Below, piece after piece: positions 1-7,384 of a stretch of DNA of 64,000 bases (position 1 is the first letter of the stretch; every line of letters starts with the position of its first letter). The notes under the pieces were generated by a model. That model searched no databases, was not told the origin of the DNA, and saw only the letters and a program-made list of their open reading frames with translations. The position numbers and the translations under genes were made by a program. The DNA comes from Mesorhizobium sp. (GTDB taxonomy: Bacteria > Pseudomonadota > Alphaproteobacteria > Rhizobiales > Rhizobiaceae): NCBI RefSeq assembly GCF_004963255.1, contig NZ_SUGA01000005.1, positions 35,134 through 99,133 of the forward strand. Direction: 5' to 3'.

Positions 1-1
1 G

Positions 2-670
2 AACCGCAACTACCGTCTGCAGGCCAACGACACGCTGCTGGTTCTGGTGCCGCACAATCATCGCTACTGGCTGGGCCAGGGCGACCGCTGGGAATACTTC
101 TGGATCTCCATGAACGGTGAGGAGGCGCTGCGCATCCACAAGTCGATTCTCAGCGTCTCCGGCCCGGTGTTCCGGCTGCAGCCGGCGACGATCGATCACC
201 TTGCGGATTGCAGCCTGCGCCTCATCAAGGGAGCGGGTTCGCCTGGTGCGGCTTCCGCAATCGCCTATGAAGCGGCGATGGCGCTTTACGACGATGTCTT
301 CGGCTCGCATGCCTTCGCCGAGAAGCAAAGCGCCATGCAGCCGGTCATCGACCACATCAACGCCAATCTCGACAAGCCGCTGCCGGTGGCGGAGCTGGTC
401 GGGATCAGCGGCCTCAGCCGCGCCCATTTCTCACGCTGCTTCGCCGAGAGCGAAGGATTGCCGCCTGCCGAGTTCGTGCTGCAGCAACGCCTGCAGCGGG
501 CGGCCAAGCTGCTCACCAAGGCCGATTTCCTGCCGGTCAAGGAGGTGGCTGTGCTCTGCGGCTTCGAGGATGCGAATTATTTCTCGAAGGTCTTTCGCCG
601 TTTCTACGGCATCACGCCGACGCAGTTCCGCACCACCGGCATGTATGCCAGCCTCGGCAGCCATCGCTGA
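2..670 (+). CDS. AraC-family transcriptional regulator, 5' end missing
   Basis: The reading frame is already open at the first bases of the window, so the true start lies upstream; 222 residues are visible. The last 100 or so residues form an AraC-type double helix-turn-helix, from about AMQPVIDHINANLDKPLPVA through the second helix pair at CGFEDANYFSKVFRRFYGIT, ending in the usual PTQFR. The preceding part looks like the end of a cupin-type sensor half. An internal GTG at 47 could be mistaken for the start, but the frame continues upstream of it without a stop. The effector is unknown. It converges with the GH25 gene 10 bp downstream. Confidence 0.85.
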   Translation, partial: NRNYRLQANDTLLVLVPHNHRYWLGQGDRWEYFWISMNGEEALRIHKSILSVSGPVFRLQPATIDHLADCSLRLIKGAGSPGAASAIAYEAAMALYDDVFGSHAFAEKQSAMQPVIDHINANLDKPLPVAELVGISGLSRAHFSRCFAESEGLPPAEFVLQQRLQRAAKLLTKADFLPVKEVAVLCGFEDANYFSKVFRRFYGITPTQFRTTGMYASLGSHR

Positions 671-680
671 TGCTTGGGAA

Positions 681-1841
681 TCAGTGCCGCCTTTGGTCGA
701 GAGCCGTCGACGCGGTCTTCACCGGATCGGCGGCGGCGAAGGCCGCGTCGATCTGCTCGGGCGTGCGCTGCCCGGTCCGCTTCCAGGCGACATATTGCAC
801 GATGCCGAAGATCGGGCGCTGCGGCACCGTCTTCACCACCGGCATGCGGAAGCCGTCGCGGAATTTCTCCCAGCGCGCGCCGAGCACCGCGACCATTTCC
901 TCGACCGTTGGCGGCGTCGCCACATCGGCATAGGTGATGGTGACCTTGCCGGCGAGGGCTTTTTGGCGCGAGAAAGGCACCGGGATCGAGGCGAGATAAT
1001 CGGCCGGCACGTCGAGCAGACCGCCGAAGGCCCATTGCTCGCGCAGCTGGTCAGCGCTCATCGGCGCGACGCTGACGTCGATGTCGTTGGGCGTGCCCGG
1101 CACCCGGTAGGGGCAGCGGAAGCGGCCGCAATTGGCCTGCGCCGAGAATTGCCACAGCGCATAGCCCTGCCAGTTGCCCATCGGGAAATGCACGTCGATG
1201 TCGGGCTTGTAGCGCGCATACCAGAGCGGCAGCCGTGACAGGAGCCGATACTGGTAACGGTTGTCGGCGATATACTGCGCCGTCTTGCCGTTGACATAGA
1301 GCACCGGGAAGCGGCCGAGGCGGCGATGCACTTGGCGCACGAATTCCTCGGCGTCGTCCAGCGACATCCATTGCGTCGGATCGATGCCTTCGATGTCGAG
1401 AGCCATCAGCTCATCCGGCGCCGGCTCGGCGAAGTCGATGAAATTATTGGCCTGCTCGACCGGGTTGCCGGGCCGCGCAAGGTGATAGGCGCCCCATTTC
1501 AACCCGAGCGCCTTGGCCACGACCTTGCGCGTCTGGAATAGCTCGCGCGTCACCGCATAGCGCTTCCACTGCGCCTTGCAGAGTTTGACATCCGGTTCGG
1601 CGCCGAAGCAGAAGTAGGGCGGAGGCAGCCCGTCTGACGCCTTGTTGATGAAGCCGGCGATGCGCTTGTCGGTGACGAGCTGCTGCCAGTTGATCGAATT
1701 GTATTCGTAAGCGTCGATCACCAGCGGGCGGTCGGCATTCTTCCACGGCTCGGAGAAATCCGAGGCCTGTGCCGCCGTACCCAGCGCAACCGCCGCAGCG
1801 AGAAACGCCAGGCGGCGAAGAGGGCGCGCCGGCTTTTTCAA
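681..1841 (-). CDS. Secreted glycoside hydrolase family 25 (lysozyme-like) protein
   Basis: 386 residues. A signal peptide covers about residues 1-26 (basic start, hydrophobic core, cleavage after AAQA). The mature part reads as a GH25 muramidase barrel: an early Asp in VIDAYEYN (D43), a FINKASDG strand, and the D149-x-E151 pair in MALDIEG, the usual catalytic acid pair of the family. A YVNGK strand and a WQ(G)YALWQFS strand follow. This is known for GH25; the cleaved substrate (peptidoglycan of self, prey or competitor) is not visible here. About 120 C-terminal residues extend beyond the barrel without a recognised fold. It is a single gene between two AraC-type regulators. Confidence 0.8.
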   Translation of the reverse strand: MKKPARPLRRLAFLAAAVALGTAAQASDFSEPWKNADRPLVIDAYEYNSINWQQLVTDKRIAGFINKASDGLPPPYFCFGAEPDVKLCKAQWKRYAVTRELFQTRKVVAKALGLKWGAYHLARPGNPVEQANNFIDFAEPAPDELMALDIEGIDPTQWMSLDDAEEFVRQVHRRLGRFPVLYVNGKTAQYIADNRYQYRLLSRLPLWYARYKPDIDVHFPMGNWQGYALWQFSAQANCGRFRCPYRVPGTPNDIDVSVAPMSADQLREQWAFGGLLDVPADYLASIPVPFSRQKALAGKVTITYADVATPPTVEEMVAVLGARWEKFRDGFRMPVVKTVPQRPIFGIVQYVAWKRTGQRTPEQIDAAFAAADPVKTASTALDQRRH

Positions 1842-2086
1842 TCAGGGTGTCCCCACTGACCAGGGAACGATCCTGAACCGCTATGGTTAAGGAATTGCTT
1901 TCAGAACATCGGCTTGCTTCCGTCCGGTCCAAAACATCAAAAAAGTATCGGTCGGGTGGACAAGCCGTGGTGGCAGGGGCTTCAATTGCCGCCTAAGCTT
2001 TCAATAACGGCGGCCAGTGGGAAGACGCGGGCACGCCTGACGAAGCGCAGCAACCGGTCACAAGACCGGACCCGCGCGGGAGGAAA
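1842..2086. promoter_or_regulatory. Divergent intergenic region, GH25 gene and AraC-type gene
   Basis: This 245-bp gap between divergent genes must hold both promoters. On the minus strand it carries TTAACCAT at 1890-1883, about 42 bp upstream of the GH25 start, an exact match to the half-site bound by the cell-cycle regulator CtrA. In the plus direction, a hairpin (CCGGTC at 2054-2059, GACCGG at 2064-2069) and a CCCGCGCGGG palindrome at 2071-2080 lie directly before the GGAGG ribosome binding site of the AraC gene. Binding by CtrA and any effect of the hairpins are inference. Confidence 0.35.
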
Positions 2087-2977
2087 ATGAACATGAATCC
2101 GGACCTGGAAGTCGTCCAGATCAGACAGGGAGAGTCGTTCAAGGCCTGGGCCCACGGCTATCCTTTCCGCACCGTACGCTGGCACTTCCATCCCGAATAC
2201 GAACTGCATCTGGTGGTCGCCACCACCGGCCGTTATTTCGTCGGCGACTTCATCGGTGAGTTCGAGCCGGGCAATCTGGTGCTTACCGGACCCAATCTGC
2301 CGCACAACTGGGTCAGCGACGTGCCGCCGGGCGAGACCGTGCCGCTGCGCGGCCGCGTCGTGCAGTTCTCGGAAGAATTCATCGCCAGCGCTTCCGCCGC
2401 CTTGCCCGAGCTTGCCGCCTGCGCCGGCATCCTCGAGACCAGCCGCCGCGGCGCGCTGTTCTCGCCGGCGACGGCCGAGCTTGCGGCGCCCCTGCTGGCG
2501 GAGCTGACCGAGGCGCAGGGCGTGCGCCGCCTGTCGCTGTTTATGGCCGTGCTCGATATCTTGAACCGCGCCGGCGATGTCCGCACGCTGGCCAGCGCCG
2601 GCTATCTGCCCGACCCCTCCGGCTTCATGTCAGCAGGCATCAACCAGGCGCTCGCCTACATCAATTGCCACCTGACCGAGCCGTTCAGCGAAGGGACGCT
2701 GGCCGAGATCGCCGGGCGCAGCCCGAGCGCCTTCTCGCGCAGCTTCCGCCGCCACACCGGCATGGCGCTGGTGCAATATGTCAACCGGCTGCGCATCAAC
2801 CTTGCCTGCCAGCTGTTGATGAGCGAGGCGCAGATGTCGATCACCGAGATCTGCTACGCCGCCGGCTACAACAACATCTCGAATTTCAACCGCCAGTTCC
2901 TGGCGCAGAAAGGCATGTCGCCTTCGCGCTTCCGGGCCTTGCTGGCTGAGAACATCAACGCGGAGATTGCCGCCTAA
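2087..2977 (+). CDS. AraC-family transcriptional regulator with N-terminal cupin
   Basis: 296 residues. The N-terminal half contains a cupin-like sensor (RWHFHPEYELHLV at about 31-43, then a GDFIGEFEPGNLVLTGPNLPH strand pair), the arrangement seen in AraC regulators that sense small sugars or polyols. The last 100 residues are a standard two-helix-turn-helix AraC domain ending in GMSPSRFRAL. The ATG follows a GGGAGGAAA ribosome binding site. It lies immediately upstream of, and in the same direction as, the sugar ABC transporter genes, so it is the obvious candidate regulator of that unit; this is inferred from position only. Confidence 0.88.
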   Translation: MNMNPDLEVVQIRQGESFKAWAHGYPFRTVRWHFHPEYELHLVVATTGRYFVGDFIGEFEPGNLVLTGPNLPHNWVSDVPPGETVPLRGRVVQFSEEFIASASAALPELAACAGILETSRRGALFSPATAELAAPLLAELTEAQGVRRLSLFMAVLDILNRAGDVRTLASAGYLPDPSGFMSAGINQALAYINCHLTEPFSEGTLAEIAGRSPSAFSRSFRRHTGMALVQYVNRLRINLACQLLMSEAQMSITEICYAAGYNNISNFNRQFLAQKGMSPSRFRALLAENINAEIAA

Positions 2978-3061
2978 CAGGGAGGAACCGGGAGGAGCTC
3001 AAGGCGATTCCGAGAGGAATTGCATCAAGACCAAAGAGACATTCAGGGAAGGAAGAACGCG

Positions 3062-3076
3062 GGGTGCAGGGCACCC
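3062..3076 (+). promoter_or_regulatory. Small hairpin in the leader before the transporter operon
   Basis: GGGTGC at 3062-3067 and GCACCC at 3071-3076 form a perfect 6-bp stem with a 3-base loop. It lies in the 287-bp gap between the AraC-type gene and the binding-protein gene, where the transporter promoter is expected. No T-run follows, so it is not a convincing terminator. The rest of that gap shows purine-rich stretches but no clear operator. Confidence 0.25.
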
Positions 3077-3264
3077 GGTGCTGGAGGCCGTTTGTCCCGA
3101 AATCCAGCATTTCAGGAGGATGTTTGCGCGGCTTTACCGGGATCGGATCGATCCTCAGCCGACTGATCATACTCCTTTCAACAGTTCGACATGCAGTCAA
3201 GGCCTGCCGCGCCGTTCACCGCGCAGGTGCTCGTGAAACCATTTCTCGAAAGGGAGACATTCGA

Positions 3265-4347
3265 ATGACCAGACATGCTTGGAAATCGCCGTTTGCCTTG
3301 AAATCGACGATCGCGGCCGTTTTCGCCGTCTCGCTGCTCGGCAGCACGGCAGCGTTTGCCGACACCGTCACCGATGCAACGGTAGCCTTCCTGATGCCCG
3401 ACCAGGCATCGACCCGCTACGAGCAGCACGACTATCCGGGCTTCGTCGCCGAGATGAAGAAGCTCTGCCCGGGCTGCAAGGTGATCTACCAGAACGCCGA
3501 TGCCGATGCGGCGCGCCAACAGCAGCAGTTCAATTCGGTGATCTCGCAGGGCGCCAAGGCGATCGTGCTCGATCCGGTCGATTCCACCGCCGCCGCCTCG
3601 CTGGTGAAGCTGGCGCAGAGCCAGGGCGTCAAGGTGATCGCCTATGACAGGCCCATCCCGACGGCGCCCGCCGATTTCTACGTCTCCTTCAACAATGAAG
3701 GCATCGGCAAGGCGATCGCTGATTCGCTGGTCGAGCACCTCAAGGCGCTTAAGGTCGATCCGGCCGGCGGCGGCCTGCTGCAGATCAACGGCTCGCCGAC
3801 GGACGCCGCCGCGGGTCTGATCAAGAAGGGCATCCATGAGGGCCTCGACAACAGCGGCTATCCGATTCTGGCCGAGTTCGACACGCCGGAATGGGCGCCG
3901 CCGAAGGCCCAGCAGTGGGCGAGCGGCCAGATCACCCGCTTCGGCGGCAAGATTCTCGGCGTCGTCGCCGCCAACGACGGCACCGGCGGCGGTGCAATCG
4001 CGGCCTTCAAGGCGGCCGGCGTCGATCCGGTTCCGCCCGTGACCGGCAACGACGCGACGATCGCCGCCTTGCAGCTGATCATCGCCGGCGACCAATACAA
4101 CACCATCTCCAAGCCGAGCGAGATCGTCGCGGCGGCCGCGGCCAACGTCGCCGTCAAGCTGCTGTCGGGCGAGACGCCGAAGGCCGAGATGACGCTCTAC
4201 GACACACCCTCGCAGCTCTTCACGCCGGCGGTGGTGACACAGGAGAACCTCAAGGCCGAGATCATCGACAAGAAGATCAACACGGCAGCCGAGCTCTGCG
4301 TCGACCGCTATGCCGAAGGCTGCAAGAAGCTCGGGATCACCAACTGA
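3265..4347 (+). CDS. Sugar ABC transporter, periplasmic substrate-binding protein
   Basis: 360 residues from the ATG at 3265, which has an AAGGGAGA ribosome binding site; the frame stays open upstream but has no comparable start. A signal peptide covers about residues 1-32, with cleavage after AAFA. The mature protein is a type-I periplasmic binding protein of the XylF/RbsB/FrcB class: a VAFLMPDQASTRYEQHD first strand, QQQQFNSVISQGAKAIVLDP, then VIAYDRPI and a VVAANDGTGGGAIAAF strand in the second lobe. XylF-like proteins bind pentoses and related sugars. With the downstream dehydrogenase and kinase, a pentitol or pentose ligand is inferred. Confidence 0.88.
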   Translation: MTRHAWKSPFALKSTIAAVFAVSLLGSTAAFADTVTDATVAFLMPDQASTRYEQHDYPGFVAEMKKLCPGCKVIYQNADADAARQQQQFNSVISQGAKAIVLDPVDSTAAASLVKLAQSQGVKVIAYDRPIPTAPADFYVSFNNEGIGKAIADSLVEHLKALKVDPAGGGLLQINGSPTDAAAGLIKKGIHEGLDNSGYPILAEFDTPEWAPPKAQQWASGQITRFGGKILGVVAANDGTGGGAIAAFKAAGVDPVPPVTGNDATIAALQLIIAGDQYNTISKPSEIVAAAAANVAVKLLSGETPKAEMTLYDTPSQLFTPAVVTQENLKAEIIDKKINTAAELCVDRYAEGCKKLGITN

Positions 4348-4352
4348 TCAAA

Positions 4353-4386
4353 TGGCATCCGGCCGCCGCTCGGCGGCCGGATGCCA
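4353..4386 (+). promoter_or_regulatory. Strong intercistronic hairpin after the binding-protein gene
   Basis: TGGCATCCGGCCGCC (4353-4367) and its exact reverse complement (4372-4386) give a 15-bp perfect stem with a 4-base GCTC loop, 5 bp after the binding-protein stop and 27 bp before the ATPase start. No T-run follows. In many ABC operons such a structure protects the 3' end of the binding-protein message or partly attenuates transcription, giving more binding protein than transporter. That role is inferred here. Confidence 0.7.
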
Positions 4387-4413
4387 GGCAACGACTGTCA
4401 AGAAAGGCGGCGC

Positions 4414-5244
4414 ATGATCGAGAGTCCTGAAGGGTCGGCCTCCGTCGGCGAGCTGGTGCTCAGCCTGCGCGGCATATCGAAGAATTTCGGCGCCGTCTCG
4501 GCGCTGACCGATATCGATTTCGACGTCCATGCCGGCGAGGTCGTAGCCTTGGTCGGCGACAACGGCGCCGGAAAGTCGACGCTGGTCAAGATTCTCGCGG
4601 GCGTACATCAGCCGAGCTCGGGAACGATAAATTTCCGCGGCCGGCCGGTCACGCTGCCCGACCCGCGCGCGGCGCTGACGCTCGGCATCGCCACGGTGTT
4701 CCAGGACCTCGCGCTTTGCGAGAACCTCAATGTCGTCGCCAACATTTTCCTCGGCAACGAGCTCAGCCCGTTGCGGCTGGACGAGGTGGCGATGGAGATG
4801 CGCGCCTGGACGCTGCTCAACGAATTATCGGCGCGCATTCCGAGCGTCCGCGAGGCGGTCGCCTCGCTGTCCGGTGGCCAGCGCCAGACGGTGGCGATTG
4901 CGCGCTCGCTGCTGCTCGAGCCGAAACTCATCCTGCTCGACGAGCCGACCGCCGCGCTCGGAGTCGCCCAGACGGCGGAAGTGCTCAACCTCATTGACCG
5001 CGTCCGCGCGCGCGGTCTCGGCGTCGTCATGATCAGCCACAACATGGAGGATGTCCGCGCCGTCGCCGACCGCATCGTGGTGCTAAGGCTCGGGCGCAAC
5101 AACGGCGTCTTCGAGCCGGATGCCTCCAACCAGGACCTGGTGAGCGCCATCACCGGCGCGTCGAACAACGCGGTGTCGCGACGCGTCGAGCGCCTGCGCA
5201 TGGAACGCGACCACAGCGCACAGGCGGGGGAGCCGCGTCCATGA
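4414..5244 (+). CDS. Sugar ABC transporter, single-domain ATP-binding protein
   Basis: 276 residues from the ATG at 4414 (AGAAAGGCGG ribosome binding site). All ABC ATPase motifs are present: Walker A GDNGAGKST (48-56), Q-loop VFQDLALCENL, signature LSGGQRQ (152-158), Walker B LILLDEPTA (172-180) and the switch His in MISHNME. It has one nucleotide-binding domain, unlike the fused double-domain RbsA/XylG type, and so resembles FrcA of rhizobial fructose/pentose transporters. It should act as a homodimer beneath the permease. The stop overlaps the permease start (ATGA), suggesting translational coupling. Confidence 0.92.
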   Translation: MIESPEGSASVGELVLSLRGISKNFGAVSALTDIDFDVHAGEVVALVGDNGAGKSTLVKILAGVHQPSSGTINFRGRPVTLPDPRAALTLGIATVFQDLALCENLNVVANIFLGNELSPLRLDEVAMEMRAWTLLNELSARIPSVREAVASLSGGQRQTVAIARSLLLEPKLILLDEPTAALGVAQTAEVLNLIDRVRARGLGVVMISHNMEDVRAVADRIVVLRLGRNNGVFEPDASNQDLVSAITGASNNAVSRRVERLRMERDHSAQAGEPRP

Positions 5245-6491
5245 CGGAGCAAGGCAATTCGACTCCCCTGGCGCTCGATCGCGCCGATGCGCGCGTGAAG
5301 CATGAGGCAGGCCTCAGTGGAGCGGTGCAAACCTTCCTCAATCGCGTGCGCAGCGGCGATCTCGGCTCGCTGCCGGTCATCGTCGGTCTCGTAGTGATCT
5401 GGACGGTCTTCACCAGCCTCAACCCGGTCTTCGTGTCGAGCAGCAATCTGGTCAACCTCCTGTTTGACTGCTCGACGGTCGGCGTTATCGCGCTCGGCAT
5501 CGTCTGCGTGCTGGTGGTCGGCGAGATCGACCTTTCCGTCGGCTCCATCAGCGGCTTCGCCTCGGCCCTGGTCGGCACGCTCTGGGTCAACCAGGGGTGG
5601 CCGGTCGCACTGGCGATCCTCGCCGCGCTCGCCTTCGGTGCCCTGATAGGCTCGCTCTATGCGCTGCTGTTCAACCGGCTCGGCATGCCGAGCTTTGTCT
5701 CGACGCTGGCCGGCCTGCTCGCGGTGCTGGGCATGCAGCTCTATATCCTCGGCTCCACTGGTTCGATCAACCTGCCCTATGGCTCCGCTTTGGTGGATTT
5801 CGGCCAGCTGATGGTGATGCCGAAATGGGTGTCCTACACGCTCGCGGTTATCCCAGGGCTGGCGATGCTGATCACAGGGATTCGCAGCGTTGCACGCCGC
5901 CGCGCGGCCAATCTGTCGACGCCGTCCGTGGCCGGGCTCGTCCTGCGCGTCGCCACTATTACCATCGGCCTCGAGCTGATCGTCGCCTACCTCAACCAGT
6001 CGCGAGGCATCCCGTGGATGTTCGGCCTCTTCGTTGGCCTCGTCGTGGCTATGAACTATGCGCTGACCCGGACCAAATGGGGGCGCTCGATGACCGCCGT
6101 CGGCGGCAACCGCGAGGCGGCACGGCGCGCCGGCATCAAGGTGCGCGCCATCTATCTCAGTGCCTTTGCGCTCTGCTCGCTCTTTGCCGCGTTGGGAGGT
6201 GTGCTTGCGGCCGCCAGGCTCGCTTCGGCCAGCCAGCAGGCCGGCACCGGCGACGTCAACCTGAACGCCATCGCGGCCGCGGTCATCGGCGGCACCAGCC
6301 TGTTCGGCGGCCGCGGCAGCGCCTATTCCGCGCTGCTCGGCATCATCGTCATCCAGTCCATCGCCAGCGGGCTGACGCTGCTCGATCTGTCCTCGTCGCT
6401 CCGCTACATGATCACCGGTGCCGTTCTGGCCATCGCCGTGATCGTCGACTCCCTCGCGCGCCGCTCCCGTGCCTCGCACGGCCGCGCCTGA
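5241..6491 (+). CDS. Sugar ABC transporter, permease
   Basis: 416 residues, with about ten hydrophobic segments after a polar N-terminal stretch of about 40 residues. The family mark of RbsC/XylH-type permeases is visible: VGEIDLSVGSISGFASALVG near residues 93-112, and AAVIGGTSLFGGRGSAYSALLG in the C-terminal third. An inserted basic stretch (SVARRRAANLSTPS, about 218-231) between two membrane segments is typical of the XylH group. It forms the membrane channel for the binding protein and ATPase encoded upstream. The start codon overlaps the ATPase stop. Confidence 0.92.
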   Translation: MTEQGNSTPLALDRADARVKHEAGLSGAVQTFLNRVRSGDLGSLPVIVGLVVIWTVFTSLNPVFVSSSNLVNLLFDCSTVGVIALGIVCVLVVGEIDLSVGSISGFASALVGTLWVNQGWPVALAILAALAFGALIGSLYALLFNRLGMPSFVSTLAGLLAVLGMQLYILGSTGSINLPYGSALVDFGQLMVMPKWVSYTLAVIPGLAMLITGIRSVARRRAANLSTPSVAGLVLRVATITIGLELIVAYLNQSRGIPWMFGLFVGLVVAMNYALTRTKWGRSMTAVGGNREAARRAGIKVRAIYLSAFALCSLFAALGGVLAAARLASASQQAGTGDVNLNAIAAAVIGGTSLFGGRGSAYSALLGIIVIQSIASGLTLLDLSSSLRYMITGAVLAIAVIVDSLARRSRASHGRA

Positions 6492-6515
6492 TCCGTTCAA
6501 ACGAGAAGGGTACAC

Positions 6516-7244
6516 ATGGCTCAAGAACTTTCGGGAAAAGTCGCCGCCGTCACCGGCGCGGCATCGGGCATCGGCCTCGAATGCGCCAGGGCAATGCTTG
6601 CCGCCGGCGCCCGCGTGGTCCTGGTGGACCGCGCCGAGGACAGGCTGAAGGAAGTCGTCGCCGAGCTCGGCGACGGCGCGATCCCGCTGGTGATCGACCT
6701 CACCACCCCCGCCAGCGTGGCGACCATGCTGCCCGGCATCCTCGACAAGGCCGGCCAGCTCGACATCTTCCACGCCAATGCCGGCGCTTATGTCGGCGGC
6801 GAGATCCTCAACGGCGACCCGGATGCCTGGGACCGCATGCTGAACCTCAACATCAATTCGGTGTTCCGTTCGGTGCACGCGGTGCTGCCGCACATGGTCG
6901 AACGTAAGACCGGCGACATCATCGTTACCAGCTCCATCGCCGGCCTCGTTCCCGTCGTCTGGGAGCCGGTCTATACGGCCTCGAAGCACGCCATCCAGGC
7001 CTTCGTCCATACGCTGCGCCGTCAGGTCGCCAAGCACGGCCTGCGCGTCGGCGCTGTGGCGCCCGGCCCGGTGGTGACGGCGCTGATCAGCGATTGGCCG
7101 AAGCAGAAGCTCGAGGACGAGCTGGCGGCCGGCGGGCTGATGCAGCCCACCGAGGTCGCGGAGGCAGTCCTGTTCATGCTGACGCGGCCGAGAAACGTCA
7201 CCATTCGGGATCTGGTGATCCTGCCGCAGAGCAATGATTTGTGA
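6516..7244 (+). CDS. SDR-family NAD(P)-dependent oxidoreductase, probable pentitol dehydrogenase
   Basis: 242 residues, the usual length of a classical short-chain dehydrogenase. Visible motifs are the nucleotide-binding TGAASGIG (13-20), the structural NAG in FHANAG (88-90), N113, the catalytic Ser in VTSSIAG (about 139-140) and Y153-x3-K157. Asp38 at the end of the second strand (VLVDRA) favours NAD over NADP. It follows the permease by 24 bp and precedes an FGGY kinase. Ribitol 2-dehydrogenase-like proteins occur in such loci, so oxidation of a pentitol to a ketopentose is the best guess; another polyol or sugar is possible. Confidence 0.85.
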   Translation: MAQELSGKVAAVTGAASGIGLECARAMLAAGARVVLVDRAEDRLKEVVAELGDGAIPLVIDLTTPASVATMLPGILDKAGQLDIFHANAGAYVGGEILNGDPDAWDRMLNLNINSVFRSVHAVLPHMVERKTGDIIVTSSIAGLVPVVWEPVYTASKHAIQAFVHTLRRQVAKHGLRVGAVAPGPVVTALISDWPKQKLEDELAAGGLMQPTEVAEAVLFMLTRPRNVTIRDLVILPQSNDL

Positions 7245-7250
7245 GGAAGG

Positions 7251-7367
7251 AAGGCAGTAAGGCAGTAAGGCAGTAAGGGAAGCAGCGTCGCCCTTGCGAC
7301 CGACCGCTCACGACTGACGATCTCCCTACTGCCCTACTGCCCTACTGCCCTACTGTCCTACTGCCCC
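7251..7367. repeat. Octamer-repeat hairpin (GGCAGTAA / CTACTGCC arrays)
   Basis: Three tandem copies of GGCAGTAA-like octamers occupy 7251-7280. About five copies of the complementary CTACTGCC-like octamer occupy 7323-7367. The two arrays are near reverse complements (they differ at the A/G of GTAAG/GTAGG), so the 140-bp gap between dehydrogenase and kinase can fold into a long stem of about 28 bp with a 42-base loop. A related element lies at 17496-17593. The structure is seen; its origin and effect on kinase expression are not known. Confidence 0.75.
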
Positions 7368-7384
7368 ACTTCTGAGGTTCTCCC

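Noticed and set aside
4608..7037. 809-codon open frame on the minus strand, opposite the ABC ATPase, permease and dehydrogenase genes
   Set aside because: It is antisense to three clear genes with intact motifs, and its protein is rich in Arg, Asp, Gly and His with no fold. Long antisense frames are common in GC-rich genes.
7245..7384. Possible CRISPR array because of short repeated units
   Set aside because: The units are 8 bases, directly adjacent and complementary on the two sides, with no spacers and no cas genes.
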